From positions 356,466,307 through 356,530,306 of the forward strand of contig CM019063.1 in the NCBI GenBank assembly GCA_009667805.1: DNA of 64,000 nt, in the 5' to 3' direction. The notes under the pieces are model-generated. The model did no database searches. It worked only from the letters and a program-made list of their open reading frames with translations, and had not been told where the DNA came from. Within the stretch, counting starts at the first letter, position 1. Every line of letters starts with the position of its first letter. A program made the position numbers and the translations under genes. This DNA comes from Leptobrachium leishanense. Its lineage: Eukaryota > Chordata > Amphibia > Anura > Megophryidae. Below are positions 45,301 to 55,350 of this stretch, in pieces.

Positions 45301-45878
45301 TAAAGGGCCAATTTTAAAGCACCTATTGTTACTTTCATCCAAAGCCTGCATAAGTTTCACCATAATTTAGCCAAACAAATCACTAAACTTGTTCTGCGTG
45401 TCCTATAATGTCTCCTTTTTTAATACAGACTGCTGCCCCAAGCAGCTGTTTATGAATAGATTAAAGGAAAACCATTTACCGTCATTTGAAATGTCATTTT
45501 TCTGTTTTTAAATGTTTCTATACATCCGAAAAATCCACCACTTCACGGGCAGGTAATGGGGACCTCCTAGGCACGATATTTGAAGGAATTTTTTGTTTTT
45601 ATTCTTAACCCTTATTTCATGGAAAACTCACTGTTCCTTTAAAAACGTTTTTATTAAACTTTTTTTTCCTTGTTTCCTGTCCCCCAGGGCACTATCCAGA
45701 CCCCCATACATCTTTTATGGCAAATATCTTGCATATATGCCCTCTTGCAGGGTACTCTAAAAATCAAACTTTGAGTCCCATTGACTTGCATTGAGTTCGG
45801 TTCGTGTTCGAACTCGAACTTTTGAAATTGTTCGAGTTCGAATGCGAACCGAACACAGGGGTGTTCGGCTCATCCCTA

Positions 45879-46712
45879 GTTCTGGGTACTACTATAGCGT
45901 CTCTTGTATCTTGTATAAAGAGAAAGAAAAGATCTCCCGTTGTTATGCCTGTGTCCATACCTTGGGAGAAAATCAAGTTGAACACAGAAGCACTGATAGA
46001 CTCTGGTTTCGCTGCCATCCACCAAGTGCCTCTGGTGGAGAGGGAAATACCTCTCCTCATTGAAAGTATCGATGGCAGGAAACTATTAGGACCTCACTGT
46101 ACCCATGATACTGTGCCTGTCTCTTTTTGTACTGGTGTCCTACATAAGGAAAGAATTAAATTTCAGATTATCAAATCGCCCACAGTACTCATTGTATTGG
46201 GGTATCCTTGGTACGCTAAACACAATCCGGTTGTTAACTGGTCTATGGGAGAGTTAGAATCATGGGGATCTAAATGTTGGTCTAAATGTCTGGGTATGAG
46301 TACTGTGGTGGGCAGTCTGAAAGTGGCCAATGCTCCTCCACTCTCCACAGAGGTACCTTAGTGGTACAATGATCTTAAAGAGGTGTTTGATAAAGGAAAA
46401 TCTGAGATTCTACCCCCTCACTGGCCTTATGATTGTGCTATAGATCTGCTGCCAGGCACCATGCCTCCTAGGGGGTTATGTCTATCCGCTGTCACAAAAA
46501 GAGAACGATATCATTGAAGAATATATAAAAGAGAACCTAGCTAGAGGGTTCATCCATTGTTCTTCCTCTCCTGCGGGAGCAGGATTCTTTTTTGTATCGA
46601 AAAAGGAAGGGGACCTTGCATTGATTATAGAGGGTTAAACAGAATCACTATACATAATGCCTATTCCATCCCATTAATATCTGAGTTATTTGACCGTTTG
46701 AGAGGTGCCAAG
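45879..46712 (+). pseudogene. Ty3/gypsy protease and reverse transcriptase start
   Basis: The protease region carries ALIDSGFAAIH (~45,985-46,020), a DSG-type active-site motif in which the usual small residue after Gly is Phe. It is followed by KFQIIKSPTVLIVLGYPWYAK. After a TAG near 46,360, RT-leading phrases appear ([16 protein letters not shown], then [20 protein letters not shown] and the YRGLNRITI block in changing frames). It ends at FDRLRGAK, where hAT copy C starts. Catalytic RT motifs A-C are absent. Confidence 0.8.
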
Positions 46713-47059
46713 TAGGGATGGGCTGGCGGTTTGATCTGAACATGAGTTCGATTTGAACATTGCCCGTTCAGTGAACATCGAACATTTCCACGTGTTGCAC
46801 CACAATGGACAACAACGCACTTTTCCACTGGCTGAAGCTTGTAATTGGCTACAGCCTTGCACCTGACCACAGGTCAGGTGCAAGACATGTGCAAGACTAT
46901 GCCAATCAGGGCTCAGAGTCCTGATTGGGCAAATTTTGCCCAATCATGGGCTCACAGAGCTAAATCCCGCCGCACACTGTATAAGACTTCCCCGCAGCCC
47001 CAGCACGTAAGATGCGATTGTTCTTTTATGTGTGTCTTACAGACGTCTAGCAGATTTCT

Positions 47060-47350
47060 GTGAATTGTAATATGTGTCTTCTCACTGCCAGCTATTGGGG
47101 TCTCACTTTCTTCTATCAAATATCTGGGAATTGTAATCTGTGTCTTCTCACTGCCAGCTATCAGGGGGTCCCACATACTTATAGCAGAAATCTGGGAATT
47201 GTAATCTGTGTCTTCTCAATGCCAGCTATCAGGGGGTCCCACATACTTCTAGCAGATATCTGGGATTTGTAATCTGTGTCTTCTCACTGCCAGCTATCAT
47301 GGGGTCCCACATACTTCTAGCAGATATCTGGGAATTGTAATCTGTGTCTT
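47060..47350 (+). repeat. 5'-side ~67-bp tandem repeats of hAT copy C
   Basis: About four copies of CTTCTCACTGCCAGCTATCA, GGGGGTCCCACATACTTCTA, GCAGATATCTGGGAATTGTA. Confidence 0.85.
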
Positions 47351-47516
47351 AGCCTGCCAGCAGCTGGCAGTGAGATCAGGCTGTATCACTGACTTTTACC
47401 AGAGTTCTGGGAATTTTAGTCTGTGTGTTGCCACTGCAAAGGCTATCAGGCTGTATCACAGACTTATAGCATTGTTCTGGAAAATCTGTATATCTTTAAT
47501 CTATATATCATTCACC

Positions 47517-47954
47517 ATGTCAGAAAGACCAAAAAGGACAGGCAGACGCTCCCAGACACAGAGAAGAGGGCAAGCAGCCTCTGTGTCGGAAGGCTATGCC
47601 CCTGGTCATCGTGGACGTGGTGCATCCTCTGCAGGGGCACGCTTGTCCTTGTCTCTAACTGGTGCTGGCCGTCTTAAGCAGCAGCAACATACAGAGGATT
47701 TGCAGGATTGGCTAACAAGGCCATCCTCATCCTCCGAGTCCTCTGCCAGCCAGGCTTGTAGTGGTTTACAGTCCACCTTAGCTGCCAAAACATCTAATTC
47801 TGCCTCCATGTCCACAGCTACTCCTGCTGTAGCCTCACTATCATACACGGAGGAGTCAGCTGAATTGTTTGACTACAGTGACAGTGACATGCTGAGGATG
47901 CGCAGCAACTCCAGTGCTCTGATTCAAACTCTGAGGTTGAGGAAGGGAGTATAA
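47517..47954 (+). pseudogene. hAT transposase N-terminal fragment (copy C)
   Basis: The only hAT copy here that keeps the start: ATG at 47517 in a CACCATGT context, reading MSERPKRTGRRSQTQRRG, a very basic N-terminus (possible nuclear signal). A Gly/Arg segment and a Ser-rich stretch shared with copy A follow (TGAGRLKQQQHTED). A 4-base deletion near 47,890 shifts the frame and ends it at 47954. The BED finger and catalytic domain are missing. Confidence 0.85.
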
Positions 47955-47970
47955 TCAGGGAGGGGGTGCT

Positions 47971-48533
47971 GTTATGGACAAGAAATATATATCTGCTATA
48001 ATAATAAAGGAAAGCTTAGAAAAATGCCCATTTCGAATATAAGAGTACGGCTTTAAGAACAGAAATTAATTAAACTGTTTTTATAAGAATCAAATTGATA
48101 TTATTGTTTAACATGCTATCTTAGATTTCAACACATGTAGTTCCTCTTTCTGGTATCAAGAAGAGAATATTTTGGAACATCTTGGAACATCCTGAAACAT
48201 CCTGTAACAACGCCCTTGATGACTAAGGGGACAAACCGATAAGCTGATGTTTACTCTTTATTATTCAACAAAGTCTGCAATTTCACAGTATTACTGACGA
48301 TTAAAATATTGGGCAACAGCCTGTTTTCGCTACGCACGAAGTAGCATAAAAGCTTGTATCTTTTCAATATAGAGCAGAGAAGTCACCCGGCTTTGTCGGA
48401 GAAAGACTACATAGACAACTAGCCAGCGAGTCTGTGTTGTTTCTTTCAGTGCGCACTTGAATTGATTGGCTTCTCCACCATTTGGCAGCAGCAGGCATTT
48501 GAGCAAGAGACTGTATAAGTTTGATCCATAACA
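47971..48533 (+). repeat. LTR of the second provirus
   Basis: 563 bp from TGTTATGGACAAGAA to CCATAACA, related to but clearly diverged from the LTRs of the first provirus (shared GCTTAGAAAAATGC, GATTGGCTTCTCCACC-like parts). A purine-rich AGGGAGGGGGTGC sits directly upstream, where hAT copy C ends. Confidence 0.8.
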
Positions 48534-48535
48534 AT

Positions 48536-48553
48536 TGGCGCCTGAACGTGGGA
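48536..48553 (+). other. Primer-binding site of the second provirus
   Basis: TGGCGCCTGAACGTGGGA, 2 bp after the LTR; a close match to lysine-tRNA-type primer sites, better kept than in the first provirus. Confidence 0.75.
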
Positions 48554-49371
48554 TATCTGAGTTTTTGCTCTGCCAGGTGACAGCAAAAACTTCCACAGAC
48601 GGAGACTGTACCAGAGCAGATCCTGATCACCTTTGTGCCTCACAGGTAAGATACCTTTGTTATCTGCTTGTGACGTGTTCTGGTCTGCAGTCCCCATCCC
48701 GGGAATCCATGCGTGGCACTTGGCGAACACCAAAAGTGGGCTTTTATTTAACTTTGCTCAGATGTCCGTTTACTGACCCACGAATCGCATGCATGTTGTC
48801 TGATTGTCTGTACGTCTGTTCACGGTTCTTTGTATTGACGGCATATTTCCTGATGGGAATTGTAGTTTGATTGATAATCAGGGAGATTGTCGTGGTCTAT
48901 GGGTAAACAGGTGATGCGTAAGGCATATCTGGTAGCACAGCATTTCTTTCCAATAGAGGTGTAGCTTGATTGACAGGGGGTTTTGTGAGTAGCGGTACAC
49001 AGGTGATGCATAAGGCATATCTTGTAGTAACTCACATTATCCATATATATATATATATATATATCTAGCAGTAACAGGTGACGCGGTAAAGTAAGCACCT
49101 GTAGGATATATATATGCTGCGGTAAACAGGTGCTAGCTACACCTGCTAGCAGGGTACTATTTTTGGAATATAGGGGAGGACAAGACGCTTCTTGTCGTAG
49201 TTTAGCGGTAACGAGTATATCTGGTAGTAAGACATGATAGGTATCGTGGTCTAGCGGTAACAGGTATATTTGGTAGTAAAACACGATAGGTAAAGGTCTA
49301 TCCTCATTTCTGACTGTTGATAAACTACATGAAATGCTTGAATTGATCAGGAAAAGAGCTAACAATCAGGA

Positions 49372-49770
49372 ATGGGTAATGAACAGAGTAACCATGCGGG
49401 ATGAATGACTCCACACAAGTTAGTTGAAGACAGAGCAGGTAAAAGGAAGGTTATGAAATAGAAACTTCTCGGTAGAAAACAGAGGATTGGAGAAGTTTAT
49501 TGAATAGGAAAGGAATGTTGATTGACAATGGCTATAGAGTTGCAAAAGAGATTGAGAAAGAAGGGTGGGTAGAAAACAGAGGAAAATAGGAAGGGAAAAA
49601 CCAATTACTATTACTTCACCCCAAGATCCGAGCCCCCTTCTTATGACCAAAAACAGCCAACAGGTCTCTACCCTGTTCTACGCATCGATGGGGCGTACTA
49701 CACCCCTGGTCCTGTCATATCCTCATCAACAGCTGCAAGCCATGTACCGACCATATCCCTTATTATGCAT
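49372..49770 (+). pseudogene. gag 5' fragment of the second provirus
   Basis: Starts MGNEQSNHAG, as in the first provirus, then an immediate TGA and more breaks. Later phrases match the first copy (KGKTNYYYFTPRSEPPSY, GLYPVLRIDGAYYTPG), with internal deletions. Homology ends near 49,770 (PTISLIMH). The leader between PBS and gag (48,554-49,371) is non-coding and partly matches the first provirus. Confidence 0.8.
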
Positions 49771-49861
49771 AATTTTGCAGAGAATCAAGCCAAGGCTTGC
49801 CGTACACTATGGTCATTGAAAAATCAAAAGTGACTAAAATAGTCAGCTGTCTAGGGAAACA

Positions 49862-50074
49862 ATGTCAAACGCCAATTATTATGTGGCGTCAAGATACGTG
49901 GCACATTGTAAGGTTTATATTTGTCCTGTTTGTCTCAGAATATTTGAATACTTGTCCTATCTTCTGAGGCACAGCACTGTCCATTCACAACAAAAGCATT
50001 ATTTGTGCGAGATTTGGGGCAAATCTTTCAAAAGGATTTTCTTTAATCGTCAGCAGCAAATCCACAAGGGCTAA
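49862..50074 (+). pseudogene. C2H2 zinc-finger fragment inside the second provirus
   Basis: A 70-codon open stretch from ATG 49862 to a TAA near 50,072. Finger 1 is complete: CPVC, 12 residues, H-x3-H (LRHSTVH). The linker SQQKHY leads to a second finger, where the second Cys is Trp (CEIW) and the first His is Gln (RQQQIH), so it cannot bind zinc normally. Downstream, AATAAA-type signals (~50,106, ~50,205) could belong to a 3' untranslated region. It looks like the end of a host zinc-finger gene copied or recombined into the provirus, between gag and pol. Donor gene unknown. Confidence 0.6.
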
Positions 50075-50344
50075 AGTAATATACCCAAGCAGAAAAATGT
50101 GTAAAATAAATACATAATTGCAGGAGACATAATTAATTAATTATTTGTTGTGTAGTAAGGGATTGTTTGTAGTAAGGGATATTACAATACATTTTAAATT
50201 TTAAATAAAGTATTTAGAGCAATTGTTTGCATAAGTGTAGTTTTCTCGGCCCTACCTGAGATTTGTATATTTGCACAAAATGTATTATAAAATACTGACA
50301 ATTAATGTATTAATGTGGCCACTTTCCTCAGCCTTTTGCAGTGT

Positions 50345-50520
50345 CTGGAGAAAACAGGCTGCAAAGTTTCCAAAGGAAAAGTCCTGCACCCTGTTTTCTC
50401 CACTATCCCTGGAAGACAGCGTGGCCCTTAATGCCATTCCCCTGCTCCTGTCCATCAACGCTCGCCCTGCGATCCCAGCCCCATTCCAGAACTAGAACAG
50501 GAGGTCCCCGATTACCTGTA
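50345..50520 (+). pseudogene. pol fragment of the second provirus
   Basis: Reads LFSPLSLEDSVALNAIPLLL and SINARPAIP, corresponding to LSAPLSLHDSEALNAIPLLM in the first provirus (15,370-15,450, the protease-RT junction). A few more related bases follow (CCCGATTACCTGT). Sequence beyond ~50,600 is unrelated. Confidence 0.7.
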
Positions 50521-50600
50521 ATCCCTTTGAAGTTCCCCACGCACGTTCCAGGATGGAGCGTCCATTACCGTTGAGCTGACAATCTACCAGGCGCCAAGCA

Positions 50601-51910
50601 GGAATTCCTGCTCTGTGGATCTCCACTCATGGCAGGGGGCTGTTCGTCCTGGGACGCACTAGGTTGCGGTAATCTCGTTTCTGGTGCAAGCCAGATAGGT
50701 TTGGTTAAACTGAGATGTCAGCATGGGGTTAATTGAAATGCTGTACAGTGTGTGATTTCTCCTACAGTATGAATACGTAGTAAGTATATATTATGTATGT
50801 TTGTGTTGGGGGTGTGGGTATAAATAGCTGTTTTATGTACGTGTTTTTTTTTACTGGCTCAGCCAGGTGACAAGTAATGGGATCCTGACAGAGCAACCTG
50901 CTGTATGTGATGCTGCTATATATGATGTGTGTGTATGTACACTTCTACATTTACAGTGTGTGCCCCCCAGTGTGTGATTGTCAAGATTTCCTGGTATGAC
51001 TGTATATTGTGTCTAAAAGTGTATACATTGTAATTGTGCGAGTGTGTGTGTAGTGTGACCAGGGACATTTGCAAACCCCTAGTTCCCATACAGGGATTCA
51101 AACTTTTTCACTGTATGTCTAAATTTAGCATGCATTGCAAGCTTTGGCTGAAAATAGTAGGATTTTCAGTCCTAACGGTTTTCACTGTCTTCACAGACCA
51201 CACGGTCTCTGTAAAGGGGGGCGGGGGAGTGCATTCTTTTAGCCTGAACCTGATAGAGCGTTCTGTAACAACTTAACCCACTGTGCGTATTGCACGCAGT
51301 CAGTTTATTTTAGTGTATATTAAATGTAAAATATAGACATCTGTATGCAGAATTGTTATTCTTGAAGAATGAATGTATGTCTATAATGTGAAGGCCCTGC
51401 CTTTAAATTTATATCAGCTTTTGCCCTGCATGACAGAGTAAAAAGGTTTTTTTCTGCTAAAGGACTGTCATAATTTTGGATATTTCGATTTTTGCGCAGC
51501 ACCACGGAGCCCGTTGGCACTTTGTAGATGCTGAAAAATTGCTTTCTTTTATTCTGATGGTTACTAATTTTCCTTACAGTACTATAATATAAATAAGTGT
51601 ATTTTTTCCTGCAGAATTGTAGAGTGATCTTCCAGACCCACCAAGTTTTGCACCAGTTTCGAATCGCTTGGAAGATCTGTTAATACCCCTTAAAACAGGA
51701 TACAAGTTAGATTTAAAGTATCCTGTATTCTATTGTGTTATGTTTTTATTTGGTGGAAGGGAAGCAGGATTTAGACCAGAAAAGGAAATAAAAAAACAAA
51801 AAAAAAGTACAAGTTTGTTAGCCTTGGACTTTTGGCAGTAGAGATTAGGAGAAGGAGGGGCAGCGGGAACAGCAACTCCAGTAAGGGGGGGTGGGGCGAC
51901 AGCGAATTAG
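50601..51910. other. Intergenic stretch, nothing recognised
   Basis: 1.3 kb of mixed sequence without a supported ORF, RNA gene or repeat family. Confidence 0.45.
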
Positions 51911-54900
51911 ATATTATTATTATTATTCTTTATTTATAAAGCGCCAGCATATTCCGCAGCGCTGTACAATAAGCACAGTATAGACAGGGTTACAATACAT
52001 TGAACAACATTTGACAAACAGTACAGGAGGAGATGAGGGCCCTATTCCCGTAGGAACTCACAATCTGGGAGGGTTGGGGTTGGAAACAGGAGGAGAGGAC
52101 TGTAAGGTGAGAGTGATTGATGATTGCGTCAGTGAGTTGGGTGGTAGGCTTCCCTAAATAGGAACGTTTTAAGGGAGCGCTTGAAGGAAGAGAAGTTAGG
52201 GGAAAGTCTGACAGTACGAGGGAGAGCGTTCCAGAGAGTGGGGGCTGCGCGTGAGAAATCCTGCAGTCTATCATGGGAAGAGGTGATGCGGTGAGAAGCT
52301 AGGCGCAGGTCACTGTTTGACCTTAGGGAGCGGGCTGGGGTGTATTTGGTGATTAGTGAGGACAGGTAGTGGGGAGCTGAGTTAGTGAGGGTTTTGTAGG
52401 TAAGGATAAGGATTTTGAACTTAATTCTGCAGTGGATGGGGAGCCAGTGAAGGGACTCGCAGAGGGGAGCGGCAGAGACAGAGCGGCGGGTGAGGTGAAT
52501 TAGTCTGGTGGAGGCGTTCAGGATGGATTGTAGGGGGGAGAGGCGGGACAGAGGGAGGCCAGATAAGAGATTATTGCAATAGTCGAGTCGGGAGATTACC
52601 AGGGCGTGTATGAGTTGTTTTGTGGCGACAGCGGTAAGAAATGGCCGAATTCTGGAAATATTACGCAGTTGGTATCGGCAGGAGGAGGAAAGAGACTTGA
52701 TGTGGGGGATGAAGGAAAGAGCAGAGTCAAGTGTAACTCCAAGACAGCGAACTTGGTTTGATGGGGAAATGGTGATACCCTCCACCGTGATAGAGAAGTC
52801 AGGAGGTGGGGAGGCATTGGAGGGAGGAATAAGTAGGAGTTCAGTCTTCACATGTTGATCTTTAGGTGGTGGGAGGCCATCCAGGAGGAGATGCCAGATA
52901 AACAGTCACTGACTTTTGAAAGGACAGGGGGAGAGAGATCAGGGGTAGAGAGGTAGATCTGAGTGTCATCAGCGTAGAGGTGGTAATTGAAGCCAAAGCT
53001 GTTGATGATTTTGCCCAGGGAGGAGGTGTAGATGGAAAAGATCAGAGGACCAAGGACAGAGCCTTGAGGTACACCAACAGATAGAGGCAATGAGGAGGAG
53101 GAGGAGTTACCAGCAAAGGACACACAGAAGGACCTGTTGGATAAATAGGATTCGACCCAAGCGAGTGCAGTGTCACCGAGACCCAGAGAGTTGAGGGTCT
53201 GTAGAAGGAGGGGGTGGTCAACAGTGTCAAAAGCAGCCGAGAGGTCAAGCAGGATGAGAATAGAATAGTGGCCGTGTTTTTTAGCAGTTAGGAGGTCGTT
53301 GGTGACTTTGGTGAGGGCAGTTTCAGTTGAGTGTAGGGGACGGAAGCCAGATTGCAGGGGGTCAAGTAGGGAATTGGAGGACAGGAAGAGGGAGAGGCGG
53401 TTGAAGACTAGTTTTTCTAAGAGCTTTGATGTGAAGGGAAGCAGGGATACAGGGCGGTAGTTGGATGGAGAGTTGGGATCTAGGGATGGTTTCTTTAGTA
53501 AAGGGGTAACTAGCGCGTGTTTGAAGGTGGATGGAAAGGCCAGTGGAGAGAGATAGGTTGAAGATGTGTGTGAGAGCAGGGGTGAGGGAGGAGGAGAGGG
53601 GAGGAATTAGATGTGAGGGAATGGGGTCGAGCGGGCATGTGGTGAGATGTGAGGAGGACAATAAGGAATTGACTTCCTCCTCAGTGGCTGGGAGGAAGCG
53701 GCAGAGGGTGGCAGAGGGGACCTGTGGGAGTGGAGGTGGCAGATAACTATCTTGTGTTGGATGTTGCATCTGATATTTAGAGTTTTACTGAGGAAGTAGT
53801 CTGCCAGGTCTTGAGCGCTGAAGGCAGCTGTGGGGGGAGGTGCAGGTGGGTAGAGGGGGGTGTTGAAGGTGGACCAGAGCCGTTTAGGGTTGGAGGACAG
53901 CGTAGATATAAGAGATGAGAAGAAGGATTGTTTGGCCAAGTGGAGGGCAGAGGTGTATGATCGGAGAATAAACTTGAAGTGAACAAAATCAGCTTCAGAG
54001 CGGGATTTCCTCCAGGCACGCTCTGCAGTGCGGGAGCATCTTTGCAGGTAGCGTGTCTGGAGGGTGTGCCAGGGCTGAAGCTGGCGGCGTGGGACCTTAC
54101 AGAGTCGAAGAGGAGCAAGAGTGTCTAGAGCAGAGATAAGAGTAGTGTTGTAGTGATTAGTGGCAGCATCAGGGCAGGTGAAGGATGAGGTATGAGGGAG
54201 GTGGTGAAGTAGGTTGGAGAATTGATGGGGGTCCACAGCATGTAGATTTCTGCGAGTGTGTGTGCGGGGTGGGGGAGCAGGGTGTTTAGGAAGTCCAGAT
54301 AGGTTGAAAGAGAGAAGATGGTGGTCAGAGATGGGGAAGGGCGACAGTTGAACTCAGAAATGGAGCAGAGGTTGGAAAAGACAAGGTCAATAGCGTGACC
54401 ATCGCGGTGGGTAGGGAGGAGGGAGGATTGTGTGAGTCCAAGGGAGGATGTGAGTGAAAGAAGTTTGGAGGCAGCAGGGGCGGAAGGATCGTCAATGGGA
54501 ATGTTGAAGTCGCCGAGAATTAGGCATGGAAGATTAGAAGACAGGAAGTGAGAAAGCCAGGTAGCAAAGTGGTCAAAGAACTGGGAGGTTGGTCCCGGTG
54601 GGCGGTAGATGACTGCCACCCTGAGAGCCAGAGGAGAGAACAGGCGGATGCAGTGTGTCTCGAAGGAGGAGAAGGAGAGGGATGGGGGTGGAGGGAGATG
54701 CTGGTAGGTGCAGGTGGGAGAGAGCAGGATTCCGACCCGCCACCATTTCTCTCACCCGGTCTGGGGGTATGGCTCAAGTGTAGACCGCCATGTGAGAGAG
54801 CAGCAACGGAGGCCATGTCAGAGGGAGTTAGCCAGGTTTCAGTTAAAGCTAGGAGGTTGAAGGAGTTTGAAAGGAAGAGGTCATGGATTGCTGTGAGTTT

Positions 54901-55350
54901 GTTGCACACAGAGCGAGCGTTCCAGAGGGCACAGGAGAAAGAGGACAGGCGCTGAGGGATTATGGGAATGAGGTTGCTGGGCTTGCAGGGAGGTGATTTA
55001 TGTGCGATGGAGATAGGATGAGATGGAAGTATTGGATGTGTTGTGGGGCCAGGGTTAGGGGATATGTCACCTGAATAGAGTAACAGCAGGAAGGTGAGAA
55101 AGAGAAGGTGGGAATGGGATTTGTGGGAGTGGGAGTGATTGGCAGCACGAGAGTTAGAGGGAGACCATGTTCTGAGGAAACAAAGGAGCTCATGTGAGGC
55201 CATCATGTGGGACGAGAGGAGGGAGGGAGAGATGCAGATAGTGTAGGGGTCGGTTGTAGAGGGGCAGGAGTTCCATTTAAGGAGAAAGGTAGAAGTAAAG
55301 AGCAGAAGCGTGAGAGAAAGCATGGGTCCCAAGGGTCCCAGGGGGAGACC
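51911..55350 (-). mobile_element. L2-like LINE, nearly full length, minus strand
   Basis: ~3.4 kb: from a start near 55,350 through endonuclease and RT to a 3' end with a GCGCTTTATAAATAAAG tail and an ATT/AAT microsatellite (51,911-51,925). That tail is typical of CR1/L2-group elements in frogs and fishes. The 5' end abuts the Penelope element on the other strand. Confidence 0.85.
52129..55323 (-). pseudogene. L2-like ORF2 (endonuclease and reverse transcriptase)
   Basis: The likely start is at 55323, reading MLSLTLLLFTSTFLLKW, a hydrophobic N-terminus. The 2A-like motif GDISPNPGP follows (55,045-55,071), then the APE-type endonuclease: ALWNARSVCNK, LTETWL, LILGDFNIPID, GHAIDLVFSN. The RT follows: [14 protein letters not shown] block, SAAFDTVDH (motif A region), [13 protein letters not shown] (motif B), YADD (52,965-52,976). 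The C-terminal thumb has RCLGVTLDSALSF, RLDYCNNLLSGLP and LHWLPI, ending near 52,129. At least five frame changes split it, so it is inactive, but every domain is present in order. Confidence 0.85.

Larger units (their letters stand above)
43294..45878 (+). mobile_element. hAT element copy B (internally deleted)
   Basis: 2,585 bp bounded by TAGGGATGAGC and GCTCATCCCTA, with perfect duplications GTTCTGGG (43286-43293, 45879-45886). Contains the 5' end, TATA box, 71-bp repeats, then directly the transposase C-terminus, ~142-146-bp repeats and the 3' end. The transposase N-terminal and catalytic parts are missing, so this is an internal deletion derivative moved by a transposase made elsewhere. 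Confidence 0.92.
42600..46712 (+). mobile_element. Ty3/gypsy-like gag-pol fragment split by hAT copy B
   Basis: The gag end (42,620-43,293) and protease/RT start (45,879-46,712) of one gypsy-like element are separated by hAT copy B, whose perfect 8-bp duplication GTTCTGGG shows a clean insertion. The right side is cut at 46,712 by hAT copy C. LTRs are not identified; 42,541-42,600 holds nothing recognised. Confidence 0.8.
46713..47957 (+). mobile_element. hAT element copy C (5' part only)
   Basis: Starts TAGGGATGGGCTGG (one change from the family end), then the same 5' sequence as copy B (AGCTTGTAATTGGCTACAGC, GGGCTCACAGAGCTAA), ~67-bp repeats (47,060-47,350) and the transposase N-terminus. 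It stops at ~47,957, where the second provirus begins. Confidence 0.85.
47971..50600 (+). mobile_element. Second provirus of the 11.9-kb family, 5' part, rearranged
   Basis: LTR (47,971-48,533), PBS, leader, gag start (49,372-~49,770), a zinc-finger-bearing foreign segment (~49,770-50,340), then a pol fragment (50,345-50,520). The order matches the first provirus but most of gag and nearly all of pol, plus env and 3' LTR, are absent. The right limit is not defined. Confidence 0.75.

Noticed and set aside
54548..54955. Plus-strand ORF opposite the L2-like endonuclease
   Set aside because: Antisense shadow; the minus-strand reading gives the LILGDFN and LTETWL motifs.
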